From: Mansonella perstans
Lineage: Eukaryota; Nematoda; Chromadorea; Rhabditida; Onchocercidae
Direction of reading: 5' to 3'
Length of the DNA stretch: 64,000 nucleotides
Assembly: GCA_037074765.1 (NCBI GenBank)
Contig: JBAMDO010000575.1
Location: 620,001 to 684,000, forward strand
Part shown: positions 28,531-41,980 of the stretch, one piece after another
How positions within the stretch are numbered: position 1 is the stretch's first letter
How the letters are laid out: every line of letters starts with the position of its first letter
Translations under genes and position numbers: made by a program
Notes under the pieces: generated by a model
Seen by the model: the letters and a program-made list of their open reading frames with translations, nothing else
The model's database searches: none
What the model was told of the DNA's origin: nothing

Positions 28531-31500
28531 TTAGTCATCATGGTGGTCAATCTGACCCATGGCCTGGTGTCTGGGATCATAAAGCGTTTTTCTCATCTGT
28601 AGCTGTTCATAAGCACCGAAAGGTCTTTGTGATATTACATCCAATGTCAGCTCGTATCTTCTATTTTACAGAATTTCTCTGGTAATTTTAATTTCGGTAA
28701 TCTGACAAGAAAAACAAAAAGAGAGAAAAGAGAAGAAAACAGCAAAAGAGTAATGAAATTTTGACGAAATTTCGATTGCAATTATTTTAAAACCCCAACC
28801 AAAGTGGACTGCAAAAAATGATAATAATTACATTAGCTTCAAGTGATATTAAATTTATAACCGCAACTTCTAACGATATTAAATTATCATCGGCATGAAG
28901 ATACCAAATATATGGGAGATGGAAATTACTTTTCTTATTAGGGTTTCTCTTTCCTGCTTAATTAGTTTAATAATAATAATAATAGAATATGTAAACTTTC
29001 CTTGCCAACTGTTATTTATAATTGTGATTTACTGCATGAACTAAGTGAGGAAAGAGTGAAAGAGAATTGAAATGAGATGTTTACTTCTTTAGTTATTTAC
29101 TAATGAATGAGATTTAATAAAAGTTTTAGGTTTAGAGACTTACTCTGCTTTTACAGAATGGCCATTGGAAATGCAAAAGGCTTCCTAGAGAGGAAAATGA
29201 ACAAGAATGCTAAAGCCTCGCTTTTCACTGACCTCATTCTTCATAAGAACTTTTTTCTCCTCAACCTTAACTTCAGAATTTTCCCTCATTTTTTCACACG
29301 TCCTATTGAAATGCTCATGCATTTTAGACAGTTAGAGATTATTCTGAAAAATTGAATTATATCAATCACTTTGAGAATATTTAAAAAACAATTAATAGTA
29401 ATAATATATTTGCTTGGAAATAGTATCGTAAAATTGAAGAAGGGAAAAAGAGAAAAAACAAACTTTTTTTCTTGTTTTTTTCCCTAACAATAAGAAATAT
29501 TTCATAAAAAATGATTATTTACTTTTATCGATTTCTGTTATACATCATATCCATTGCTGATACCATACTTGTTATTTGCATTTCCATTAAAACTTTCAAA
29601 TTAATTTTAAAATGTAAACGCTTTCAAGCAAATTTAAATTTTAAATTGCATGCAATCTTCAAACACAAACTTTATTTCTAATAATAATTAAAAAGTAGCA
29701 ATGATATGAGGACATTAAGGACGTCGAATGTAATTACTTTCCCTCTCTTTCTCCTCTCTCTTTCTTTCTCTTCCCTCTTTCTCTTCTCTCTTTCTCTCTT
29801 TACTGGTTGATTTATGCAAAAGTTTTAAAATTCTTTGCTATATACTTAGCTATCATTAAAAAGTGCATATGTTAATAATTAGAAATGAATAAAAAATTTG
29901 AAGGAAGCAGCCAAATAAGTAATCCTATACTTAATAAAGAAGAAAATTATCAGTGACAAACGCATCATTAACAAGACGATAATTGGCTGCAAAATGATAT
30001 TTCCTTTACTTGCTACCGTAATTTCAAATGAATTAATGAAATAATTATCAAAGTATTTATTAAAGCTCTTTCAAGAATTATCCAAAAATATGTGATAATG
30101 AAAGATATTTGTTAGTAATGAGAAGAAAATTTGAAATATTTCATAAATTGTACATTTTTCGCCAGCACACAATCAATGTTTAAGTACCGTATGAATCTGC
30201 GTGAATGTTTATAGTAAACATCCCTTCTAATTCAAAATCAATTATTCATAGTGTTGTTTAAATTACAACAATTTATAAAATTTTCCCAAAGTTTTCGGGT
30301 TTCATTATTTATCCGTTCGAGATTTGTTTTCAGAACATTCTTTCTCTTCCAAATTATTGGAATTTTATTAAATTTAATTTTTCACTTCCATTAATTCAAT
30401 CCTTCACTTCATTATTGTTACAGATAGTAAGAAAAACTCTTGTTGATTTAAATTATTTGATGAAATTAATTATTGAAGAATATTAATTATATCATCAGAA
30501 AAAAGACAGTAACACTTATGAAAGTCAAATTAAAATGAATTGAGAAAAAACGGAGTAAAATGTTCATGGAAATACAAAATTATTGGTACTTTTAGTTCTC
30601 ATACAGCTTTCTTCCGTACTGATAAGAAATTGAGTATGGTCATTTGATTATGGTCATTTGACTATGATCATTTGAGTGTGGTCATTTGAGATGGTCTTTA
30701 AATCGCTCTTATTTATCTGTCTAATTGTTAGATCATTGATGAGAAATTGAAAAAACCTCTTAAGTTTTCCCTGGCTAACATTCTTTGCCTCCATTAAAAG
30801 AGATATGAGACATCTTTCTTCATTGAGGATACAAATTTGATGAATAAATTGAAGGAATTCCAATGAAAAGTAAAAAAAGGAGGAAAATAGTTACGATTTA
30901 ATTTAATTAGAAGTAAAGTCCAATAATCTATTAAAATTATTAAAAAAGAAAAGGAAGTAAATAAACATTTAAATTCAAACAAAACTGCCAACCTAACGAA
31001 AATTTATTTCTATCCATGCGAGATTTTTATTCTGAATGTGTTCAAATGATTAACAAATGGTTTTTTTTTGAAATGAAAAAAGGGACTCATTATTTAGGAC
31101 TATTTATTATACCTTTTCAATCGTTATTGCTTCTTCCTCCACCCACTGTCTCCTAAAATAGAAGAGGACAGAGAGGAAAGAAGACAGATGTGACAGTTAG
31201 GTTGATCCGATGTTCATGAAAAGTATACATATGTAATTATATGTATATATATATATGATAGATGGATGGATACAGGCTAAAAAGAAGACTGAAATTTTGG
31301 TAAGAGAAGGCTTTTAGAACACAGGAAAACACAGGCCTCAATAAGTGTAAATGGAAGATATACGCGCAGAGAATATTTCGCAGACATATAGCCATGCCTA
31401 CGTCAGCATCTTTGAATGATCAATAAAAAAGAATTGCGCAAGCAAAAAAGCCTAACAATTTGATTCGAAATTTTCGCATTAAATAACAGTTTTCTCGTCC

Positions 31501-34500
31501 TGAAATAAACATAAAAAGAGATGGTGCCGAAAAATTTGATTTTGAAAAAAATAAATTTGAAAAGTTTGTCCGAAAATGTATGAATGTATGTTTGTATATG
31601 TATGCGTATGTCTGTATGTCCGTTAGTTTGTTTGTGCACATCTATCTGTGTGTGTTGTTATTTTGGCGTTTATGAACAAGGATAGCGAAATGAATAGTTA
31701 TCTGAATTTAATTGATCAAATTAAATGTGAGTACGAAATAAATTAAATTATATCATATTATTTGTGCAACTGAACTAGCAAAGATAGGATACAATACAAA
31801 TTAAATTAAAGAAAAAATTAGCTTAATTTAAATTCACTCTGAATAATTTTTTTTTTTAAATCTATGTGGATGTACTTCAAATTCATCAAGATGATAAAGT
31901 GGACATTATCATTGGAGTGCCATCGGGATAGCGCTGTGAGATTAAACACAATAACAAATGGAAAAAGGACAGACGAAATGTAAATACGTAAATTAAAAGA
32001 CAATAATCAATATGGACATGTAAGTGGGAAATTGGCCTAAGTAATATCATTAAAGTCCTTCCAATATGGCCACGAATAATTATTGCTTACAAAAACAAAA
32101 CCTATGAAGAAAACTTTTAGAAGTTGAGTAAATGAAATATTCAATAAAAAAAATTCTCCCAAATTGCTATCACTTCTAATTACGTCATCACCTAAATTAA
32201 ATTTTTTTCAATGAAAAAGAACTTTGTTATTTTTAAAAAAATTTATTCGCAATTTCTTTTGCTTTTTTGAAGTAAAAGAGAGAAGAGCTTGTCAACGGGT
32301 TTATAAATTTTTAGCTACAACTTTTAAGTTAATTCAAATAATGAATAGAAAAAAAGAAATAAATTACTGTATTAGACAGGTAGTAATTGTATTTGCTGTA
32401 TTTTGCCATTTTAACAATTTATTTTTACAATTTTTCTGCTCTTTTTTTTCCTTTTAAAATTAAATTAAATCAGCTGTCAGAATTGGTAATCTTTCTACCA
32501 GCTGCTTGTTTAAAACACTTTCAATTTTGTCAAAAAAGAAAAATTTTTTTGGACAATTCATTAGAAAGAGAAAATATTTTCTAAAAATAAATTATTCAAG
32601 AAAAAATAACGATTCATTGGAATGACAAAAAATAGTGACAATATGAAAATTTTGCTGAATTTCTCATTTGAATTAATTATATTAATCAATTATATTTGGC
32701 ATTATTATTTTTACGCTAAATATTGTTGAAATGAAAAATGAAACTTTGCAAATGCATTGTACGATATTTGGGTTAGCAAAATACAAACAGCATTTTTGAC
32801 ATTTCGTTTGGTCGAACAAACAAAGAATCGAAAATTTGTTCCCTCAGTGAAAGAGAGCGAAAATAAAAAGAATTATTTCGCTGTCATTGGTGGGAAATTT
32901 GAAGATTGACGAAAATGCACAATTTCTTGCTGTATTTGCAATTAAGGGCTTAAATTTATCGTTGCGCAATTATGTAAATTTCACTCAAATTACTTCGATG
33001 ATCTTTATAAGATAATAATTTTCAGTGATGTTTAAAACAAAATAGAGTTTAAAAATTATAATTCTTAGTGGTTTTTCTCAGTCATTGATGTCATCGTAAA
33101 AAATTTAAATTATGACTACTTCACTCCCTTTCATTATCGTACAACGAATTCACCATTGATATGATTAGTATGATAATGCCAGAAAGATTGTGATAGCTTG
33201 ATTGAAATTCTGGATTCAATAGTTTTGGACAGTTCAGTTTATATCAATCATACTTTCTCTACAAAATTTCATAATTTGCCTTGTTGACTATTTGGTTAAC
33301 AAAACTAAACAACTTAAATATTTTTATCAATGAAACAGCTTATTAAATGGAATTTTAGAAAATCCATGTTCAGCTTTTTCCTAGCAATGTATCATCCAAA
33401 GTAACGATTAAAACGTCATACATGGAATTGCCAGGCGATTTTCAATTCTATTATATCTATAATCTTATGCAAATAATTACTGCTATCCCAAGCCATTCTA
33501 ATCAAAATGGTTTTATTTTTGATTTTTTTTTCCAATTGAAATATGAACATATTATAAAATGATCTTTTTTTAGAAAATGGGAAATTGAACGATAAGCAAA
33601 TAGCTAAATTTAATTTCCCTTGAATGTAACAGGAATGAATTTTTAAGTTGCAAGAACTGAAGAGAAAATTAAAGTTGAAATGAAATGAAACAATTTCAAA
33701 GGTATAAAAGTTGTTTTAATTGAATGCTTAGCTTTTGAATTCTCGATGGCTGAATTCTGAACCAAATGTAGTCTTTATCTTTTCTTTTGCTTTGTATGAA
33801 AAAATACATGGAATGGATGGTTATTCGGGAAATTTTCATTTCAAAAATGCCATAACAGAGCTGTAAAATCATTTCACATCACTTTCAATTTTTAAATAAT
33901 AAACAAATACATTGCACACACTGTGCAGCTCTACGGTGATGCAGTAGTCATTGTAGATGAATGAATCGAATTTGCAACAAAAGTTTTATTTGTTGAATCA
34001 ACGATTAGGCTTTCTGTGTTGTGCTAAATATGTTGAACAGAGAGAAGCTAAAATTAGAAAGGTATAAGAGTTTAAATAATTTGAGAGTAGGGATTCTATT
34101 ATAATAGTTTTTTTAAATAATTTCTATTATTGATTAATAAAGTAATCAGTTATTAAAATTGGAAAATTAAAAAGTAGAGATGCATTTTGTTTTTGTCATC
34201 TTAGGAATTCCATTACTCATTATCATTAAATGATTATATCGCTTCTTTTTTCTTCCTAAATTTAAGTTCTATTTTTCATTTTTCATTTGATAAACGTAAT
34301 CAGTTGATGTCGCTAAATCAATTTTAATTATATATCTCGTATAATTAAATTCTTCAAGCATTAAAATTAAATGCAGAAATGCATTAAAAGAGATTTTCCT
34401 AATCGAAATAATTTCTATTGCGAATTATATTCTCTCTCACTCTATTTAAAGCTATTATACATTTTCATTTAATTCGCACGCTACAGAAACTGAACAATTG

Positions 34501-37500
34501 AAATTTGAAGTAAAAAAAAAAGTAAATTGCTGAAAATTGAAATTCGAATCTGAAATGCGCCCAAAAGGACAAAACGTCATCTTGTTATCCACTGCAACAA
34601 TTAATTTACATTTTGACTTCAACAGCTCAGTAAAGAATTGTGCATCTTTTATATTTTCAAAACATCACTTGGATTAAAAGTTTTGTGCAAATTATCCTTT
34701 CTAAATTTAAACTTTAGGCAGAAATTTAACTCAATTAATTAAACTGCTTTTGAGGAGTGTCAATAATCGCAATCATAATTAATTAAAAAATTTTGTAATC
34801 GGTGAATTATGTCAGATAGAATTTTGACATCTACGATTAAACAAAAATAATAGCGGGAGTCGATGAAATTTCAGGAATTTGTGGATGAATGGGTGCATGA
34901 ATATTTCTGTCAGGAAATTTTTAGGTTGATGAATTATCTATTTAGCATCCCTGGGTGAGTTAATCTGTATTTGTCAAAGGCTAAAACTGATGTAAATTGT
35001 TCAAATTCAATGAAATCATTTTGATACATCGGTCGTCCATTTCAATGGATTAATGATGAAGTTCGACATTTTTTCAAAAAATCTCCTTTAAATATCGAAC
35101 TTTTTAGTTTGTCCGATTTGAAATTATGATCTGAATTTCTGTCAAGTTTTTTTGTTCAAAAAAAAAGAAATAAACTGGCAATGTTTACAGCATAAAAAGA
35201 AAATATAACTAGATGTCATCAAGATAAACCGGTAAAAGTTTTTTTTGGACTATGAATGCAAGCGCAACAAGAACTGTCTTTCAGGAAAATCTTAAAAGTG
35301 ATCAAAGAAATCACTGAAACATATCAAACCGTTCCGACGATTCAATCACTGTTTATTGGATCGCTTAAATTCTAATCAATCATTGGCTGATAATTGGCTT
35401 CATATTTCCTTAAATTTCCCAGATATAATTTCATTTGATTTTCAACCGTTGCTTTACCTATCACCTCTTATGTTGAAGTATAGAGAACTATCGAATCTTA
35501 TACGTAATGCAAAGTTTTCCTGCTCTATTAATATTTTCAATTTAATAAAAATTAAAAGATTATCGGCATTTCTTAGCAGTAAATCAGGAAACTAAGAAAT
35601 TATTCGGCAAAATATCGCAGCGCGAAAAATTATACAGTCTTTTTTGGTTCAATTTTGAAGCAAACTGTAGATTTCCAAAATTGCAAATGTTCCAAATGAA
35701 CTGTGAAATCGCATAAATCATTTCCATATTTGCTGTAGGTAAATTCACATGCATCAGCAATATACATGTGTTTTTGTGTATGTATGTATGTATTCGAGAA
35801 ACAAGATGTCAAGTTGTAAATCCGAGATAACTTGTTGAAAAAAGGCTGTTGGAAGGATCAGAAACACTACTTCATTCGAAAATTTCATTAAATAGAGAAT
35901 TAGCTAAAATTTAAAAAAAGTTTGTGAAGAAATTAATCGTAGAAGAGATTTATGTGTGCATGTGGACTTCTAGGCATACTAAAACTTCCTAGAACTAAAG
36001 CTCAATGAGTTTAAATTAAAAATTCATTCATTTTAATCAAGAATTCAAGAAGAATTTCAGCTAGAATTGTAGATATGGGTGTATAGTGTGATGTATGTAG
36101 TGTAATATAAAGTGGAATTTGAATTGAGATGAAGCGATACTTTAGAAAGAAGAAATTTCAATTGTCACTCTCTTTCCAATAATTTTGGAATAATTTCCAA
36201 TAATGCACTGAAGGAAATTGAACATAAAACATGTAAAAATGTTTGTTACATCATTTGAATGCCATTTTTGTGAAGAATGAAACGCCTTAGAAAAATGAAA
36301 CTTATGAAGAGTAAAAGAGAAGTAAGGATCGAATCCTGATATGAAGCAGGAAAACGAAGGACTCTGTGAATGATTTTTTTCACGTAAGTGCCATAGATCC
36401 TAAATTTTTAAAGCTAAGAAGAATTGAAATATATAAGTATTTCCAGAAATTTTAAAAATTAGTTTAATCAGGAAACAAAACTGTTTAATTCCAATGTTTT
36501 AAATCGCTTTTAAGAGTATCAACTGATATGCGGTTTATGTGGCATTTGTAAACGTCGTTTTAAGCTAAAAGTTCAGAATACAGATAAATAATAGGGGTAG
36601 TTTTCAAGTGAAAACTATTAGTAAAAAGTTGATAGATGTAGACAGCAAATTTTGCTAATTGATTTTTAAAATTGAATTGGAAAAAAGCACATACTTTCTT
36701 TTTGGTTCTTATTTTGTGATGTAAAAAATTTTATGGGTAAATTTTCCCCTACCAAAGAATTTTTAATTCAGACCTAAATTTGAAGTATTAATGGTTGTCA
36801 CCTAGATCATTTGATCGCTTTAGCAATTGACAAATACGACGACATATTTCAATTTATGGCTTAACAAATGAAATAAAGAATTGAGATGGATGATTGCTAA
36901 CTTAAAGTTATGTTTAAAATAAATTGAACATTTGCGTTTCATTGTCCATTTGTGCGCCTGCTTTCTTGTCAATTATTATTTAAATTAATTTATTAACACA
37001 AAGTCGTCACTTGAAAGTTAATTATTCAAGTAAAATTGTCACATTTTATCACTTCCATTTTTCTTTTTTTGCTTAATGTTGCTACCATTTCATTGTTATT
37101 CAGTTTATTTGAAATTTCATTTGATTAATAGAAAAGTAAATGAAATTTCTAAAAAATTTTACCGTTGCTCCAACTTTTTCATTTCAATTTTTCCTTTAAT
37201 TTATTAAATCCTAATTGTTTACATTGGAAAAATCCACAAGTTGGAACTGTAAGTTATTGCTGAATGCGTTGCTATTTTTATTCTCTCTATTATCATTAGC
37301 TTTTCAAGCTGTTCTTCATAAAATCTTCAGTACCAGTTCAGAAAAGTCAATCGTAAAATTTATCAAGTTGTCATATTCAACAGAACTGAATCGGATTTTT
37401 TAAATTTTTTTTCAAACTTTTTCAGTTTTCAAATCATTAAATGAATAACAATCTTTTATTGGTAATCGCCGTTATCGTCATTAGTCATTGGTTACTATGG

Positions 37501-40500
37501 CAAATAATCGAAAAGCAAAATACGATAGCGAAAGAAGAGAATAGAATGGAAGATTTGGCATTAAAGCAAAAGTTACAAAAACTGTAACAATCGCTTATTT
37601 GAAGATAAAAAAGAAAAGCTATTGCGGACATACACGACGTTTGCAGGAAATGTCAAACGATGACCAGTGGTGCAAATGACCGGATCGACTGGTTACATAT
37701 GGTATTCAAGCTATCATCGTTACAACGTAACTTATCTATCAAACGTGTGCACTAAAAACTGCAACTTAAATGAATGAATACGCTGAAAACGTGGACGTGT
37801 CGTTTACGCGAAATAAAAATTAACTGCAAATTTTATTGAAAAACAAATCAAACCACACATGATTTGTTCAATAAAAAAGTTATGAATATGGAGGAAAAGA
37901 AAACTTTATGAATTCCTGATAATATGATAATACAATTAAAAGTTTAAATTGTCAGAAGTTTTTTTAAAAATAAGAGATAAATTTGAGAAATGTCGGGTAA
38001 ATTTGTTACAGCACATAGCTATCGATAAGAAAAAGTAGACGAAATCTTAGTCTGAAAGATCAATGGGATGTTTGAGAAATTGAATTTTTCGTCTTGATAG
38101 TCATCAGGCAATATGATTTGTGCATAAATTTCATTTAGCTTCAAATAATAGAAGGAGTGGGAAAAAATTGTTGCGATTGCCTGAGAATTTAAATTTTATT
38201 TCAGAACTCTTAATATCAACCATTTTCTTAGTAATTTATCAACTTCAATGGTGAATTTAATTGATTCGAATTAACTGGAATTTCCCTTTAATAATTTCCT
38301 TTATCCCTTTGTCTTACCGTAAATATATTTTACCGCAAATCTTACCGTAAAAAATCTTGCCCTTATCTCTTTATCCTACTGTGATATCTTACCTAAATAT
38401 CTTAGCATAAATAAATAATTATCTTAAATATTTATCCCCTTATCTTACTGCAAATATAAATATATATCTTACCGTAAATATTCTCTGCAAGAGAATCGGT
38501 AAATTAGCAGACATAAATTAATCAATTAATAAATCTAAAATTAATACGTTAATCGGTAGAATATTTCTACGTTTCATTGTTTGAAAAATTAATCGTTAAT
38601 CTTTAAGTCAAATTTTACCATTGATTTCATGAAATTTAATTTGATTTGATTTGATGATGAGGTAGTCCACATGATTTGCCTTTCTATGTTTTTCAATCAT
38701 GTTTGAGTTAGCGTTTTTGAAATATCAAGATTTCCAAATAATAATGAAGAAGTTGGAATTTAATTAAAATTTTGGCTTCTAGATAATAGTCCTAAACTAC
38801 ATAAATTCAATGGTGAATCGCAAGAATTTTTTACCGAACACTCGGATTTTCACTGATTCGGTATTCAAAGAGCTATTCCTGCATTATTGTCATCGTTAAT
38901 TACTTTTTCAACATTAACTATCAAAAATCTGCACTTTAACTAGTCAATAATTACGTAAATGATTACTTATCCTTCAAGTGTAAAAGGTTATGGATTAATT
39001 CCAGCTTTCTGTCATAGTCGATCTGAGCACTATGTTAATGATTTCAGAAAAATACAATTAATAGTACACTGTAAAACCGTAGGTGGTTAGCCACATTCTC
39101 TGAGAAAAAATATTTGTCAAGGAAAGGATGAACTTACTTGGCTGGCCAAATGCATTTTCTGTGCTCTTGTAAAATGCTGTTGATAGTTTGTGCACTGCAA
39201 AAAAAAAAAAAACATTTTATATATACTCGACTGTTTCGAAAAAATGACTCTGAGATTTGTTAGTCTGTTTAGTATTTGTGTGAAAAACTTCACTTAAGTG
39301 AATCAAAGCAAAAATAAGGCTTCAGTTGACTTGACTCAATAATTGCTATAAGTCAGAATTTAGGTTTGATCTGTTATTGATATAGTTTACTGATAAATTG
39401 CAACTCAAATTAGATAGTTGCAACAAAAAAAATTAGGATAGTTGTAAATAAAGACCTCTCTAGCTTTAATAAATTAAATTTAGTTTACGCAAAAATTATT
39501 GATCGAAAATTCTAAAAAAAATTTAACTGAAAAGAAATAAAATTTGGCAAAGTGGCAAGTTTTCAATTGCTGTGTTCTGTTCAAGTTGATCTTTCGTTTT
39601 TCTGGACATTTTTATCCCTCACATTTCAAGCGCTCTTATCATATCTTCAATAATTTAAGAGATACTTAGATATGGTGGGCATAAGGTAAGTTTTAACAAT
39701 TTGCTATAATTATTAGGACTGCATATTTGGGAAGGTTCAGATCCTTGAAAAATGCTTTTTTAACATGTTTGGAAACCAGATTCTGGATTTAATGTGATAA
39801 TCTATTTTAAGAGAAGAATTACACGTGCATTGTTTCTTCTCTCAATCTTTTTTCTTATGTATCAATTTTACTAGCGGCAAGCGACTGATGTCAAATTTAA
39901 GATATTTAATTTGAATAAATTCGAAATTTCAAGAAATTTTTATTCCGGCCACTTTTCAAAAAATTGAGCAAGTTTTTTTTTTTGAAAGTTTGCTAAATTT
40001 AATAAAACTTTCTTAGAGAGTTCGCACATTGATTAATACAGCAAACGATTAATACTTTGTTTCCTTCCTTTCTCTCAATTATAACTGATAATAAAGTTGA
40101 AAGCATTTCATTTTGGATGAGAATATAACTAAAGTTTTTTCCATCCTACACTAATGACTAGGAAAGTTTCCCAAATGCAGATGCTTGCTTATATCCTTTA
40201 ATAAGCTTAGCTTTTCTGTGCTTTTAAGAAATATACACAAGCATTTGCTTCCTTAATGGCTCTTAATGGCCTAAGGAAGATTCCGGTCCTGCACATTCAC
40301 GAAAACTTCATCTGTCTTATCAATTTAATCGGTTTTCCTGGAATGGCATTTCTAACAATCCACAGAAATATTGCTTTACATTTATTTCAATACCAATCAC
40401 GCATGCTTTATATTCATTTAAATACCAATCACTCATCAAAATTCTCTTCTTTATTTTTCCTGTGAACTGAATTTTTTCATTTTTAAAATTAGAAGAGAAA

Positions 40501-41347
40501 TTTATTGTCGAACTTTGAATTTTCAACATGATTTAGAGGAAATAAAAACAAATGATTAATTTTTGATTAATAAAATTGATGAGTACAAAATTTGAACTCT
40601 TTGCTAATCTTTCAAATGAAATGTTTTTTGGCAGTTTTCCTAAAATAAATTTTCTAAAAATTTCAACCTTAACATTAGCAAGATTTAAAACTACCTGATT
40701 TAAAACATATCTGAAGTTTAAAATTTCATTTTTTAACTTTTTTTTAAATGTCGAAAAAGCAACTTTTTGAAATATTTTCTTCAAAAATATCATTTTTTTG
40801 AAAACTGCAAGTTTTGAAATCTTTCTTTTAGAATTTGAGAATTTATATTCAAAATATTTTGAAAGTGATTCATTGTAAATTTTTTTTTGACCTCTCATTA
40901 AAAAGAGAGCCAACCAATTTCAAAAAAAAAAATTTTGCAGAATCTAAAATTAGCAGCAAGAAACTTACATCGTTTAACTTCATTACTAAATAAGGAATGA
41001 TAGATTGATGGATTGGGAAACTGTGAATGCATTTGCGAAGATTCTTCAGAAGTAATGATTATAGCATCTACTCGCATGGCTCCAGATTCAGATGGCAAAT
41101 TGATATCAGTATTGGAATTCCTTTTATTGCGACAACATATTTCATGCGTACAGCAGCAGCACCAACGGAAGGAATGAATAAAGAAGAATAGCGATTGATG
41201 TTGATTTACAACTTGTTGCTTCATTGAACTCGTTACTTCTGGGTCTAACATTTGCTCCCTTACTGTCCCTAACTCTTCGCTTCTCAGTAAAAAACGTCTT
41301 TCGATACTTTTATTCGTATGAAATATACTATCGTCATCCTCCAACAT
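28531..41347 (-). CDS. Unrecognised six-exon gene with cysteine cluster and very large introns
   Basis: I do not recognise this protein. Six exons chain on the minus strand with matching phases: 41347-40969, 39194-39138, 31933-31876, 31152-31113, 29184-29144, 28660-28531; 705 nt, 234 residues. The first exon starts MLEDDDSIFH and carries a hydrophobic stretch followed by RWCCCC and ICC, resembling a palmitoylated cysteine string. Later exons read LHKLSTAFYKSTENAFGQP, RQWVEEEAITIEK, EAFCISNGHSVKA and YELTLDVISQRPFGAYEQLQ, ending QIDHHDD. Donors GTAAGT (three times) and acceptors TTTGCAG and CTCTCTAG are strong. The exon 31933-31876 and the final acceptor at 28661 are weaker. Introns reach about 7 kb, as in many neuronal nematode genes. 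Extra or alternative exons are possible. The best guess is a membrane-associated protein of unknown role. Confidence 0.55.
29738..29801 (+). repeat. Pyrimidine (CT)-rich tract
   Basis: About 64 bases consist almost only of C and T in CTCTT/TTTC units. The tract lies in an intron of the unrecognised minus-strand gene, where on the transcribed strand it is a purine run. It is a simple low-complexity repeat. Confidence 0.8.
30633..30688 (+). repeat. 14-bp tandem repeat, four units
   Basis: Four consecutive 14-base units match the consensus ATTATGGTCATTTG with one or two changes each, followed by a decayed partial unit. It is a small satellite inside an intron. Confidence 0.85.
34875..34954 (+). 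other. Exon-like plus-strand open segment, no gene assigned
   Basis: A strong acceptor (AAATTTCAG) and a strong donor (GTGAGT) frame 80 open bases that would read EFVDEWVHEYFCQEIFRLMN and onward to SIPG. I could not link it to any neighbouring exon on the plus strand. It lies in an intron of the opposite-strand gene. It may be a chance open segment. Confidence 0.15.
37441..37587 (+). CDS. 48-residue single-pass membrane microprotein
   Basis: An intact ORF begins at an ATG only 15 bases after a strong nematode acceptor (CTTTTTCAG ending at 37425), the layout expected of a spliced-leader trans-spliced mRNA. The protein starts MNNNLLLVIAVIVISHWLLW, a clear membrane segment at residues 4-20. A charged, probably helical tail follows (EKQNTIAKEENRMEDLALKQ). 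The arrangement of a short N-terminal membrane helix and a basic/acidic coil resembles small mitochondrial assembly proteins such as PET117, but I see no decisive sequence match. The codons look ordinary and the following bases are less AT-rich than the surroundings. It lies inside an intron of the minus-strand gene 28531-41347. Function unknown. Confidence 0.5.
   Translation: MNNNLLLVIAVIVISHWLLWQIIEKQNTIAKEENRMEDLALKQKLQKL
38310..38482 (+). repeat. Degenerate repeat with TATCTTACCGTAAAT units
   Basis: Several diverged copies of a roughly 15-base unit (ATCTTACCGTAAAT and variants such as ATCTTACTGCAAAT) are scattered over about 170 bases of intronic sequence. Spacing is irregular, so this is a decayed tandem array. 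Confidence 0.6.
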
Positions 41348-41854
41348 TTCAGGCCTTTAATTAACTGTACTAATAAAATGGTAATTTTTCTTTCTTCGTC
41401 TTCTTAAACTTCATGTTTTTCAAACCAAAATTTTCAATTAAATCCCGAATTTTTGAGTTTTTGAATTCAATAAATTCATCAGAGCTTTTCTGAGCTTAGC
41501 TAAAACCTAAATAAATTAAGCAAACAGCGCATTTGTAAGAGAAATTTTTGGTTAGTTGTCGTTTCCTTTCGGTTATCCAAGATAAATGATGTTCATTAGG
41601 ATCATAGTTAAGCCATAGTGTGGACTAATTAGAAGTCATTTCTTCCATCTTTCCGCGCCTGTTTCCTGCTATTATTTGTTTACGAGTCTATTCATTTCTT
41701 TTAATACATTCTTCAGGCCGGCTGCTACATTCTCATCATTAATAATAAATAAATTCAAATGAAGCTACAGCAATAATAATCTTCGGGATGCAATCAATTG
41801 TTGTCTTGACAATATCAGAATTCAATGCAACCTTTCATTAGTTAATTGGTTGCC

Positions 41855-41980
41855 CACAGTGACAAAATAAATTACTAACAATTTTATCTGTAACATAGCA
41901 ACTCTAAAAATTTAGATTTCACAATGACGGAATAAATTATTAGCAATTTTATCTGTAACATAGCAACTTTAAGAATTTAT
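41855..41980 (+). repeat. Direct duplication of about 60 bp
   Basis: Two adjacent copies, starting at 41855 and 41920, share nearly the whole sequence, including the identical core AATTTTATCTGTAACATAGC. They differ by a handful of substitutions. This is a local tandem duplication with a period of about 65 bases. Confidence 0.85.

Noticed and set aside
31403..31641. Two overlapping minus-strand frames with His/Thr/Tyr-rich starts
   Set aside because: They arise from an ATGT/TGTG-rich simple repeat on the plus strand and show no splice context.
36318..36345. GGATCGAATCC resembling a tRNA T-arm
   Set aside because: No acceptor stem, D-arm or anticodon arm could be built around it.
40533..40913. 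Minus-strand frame of 126 codons rich in Phe, Lys and Asn
   Set aside because: Composition is that of translated AT-rich DNA. It lies in the intron after the first exon of the unrecognised gene, whose GTAAGT donor is strong.
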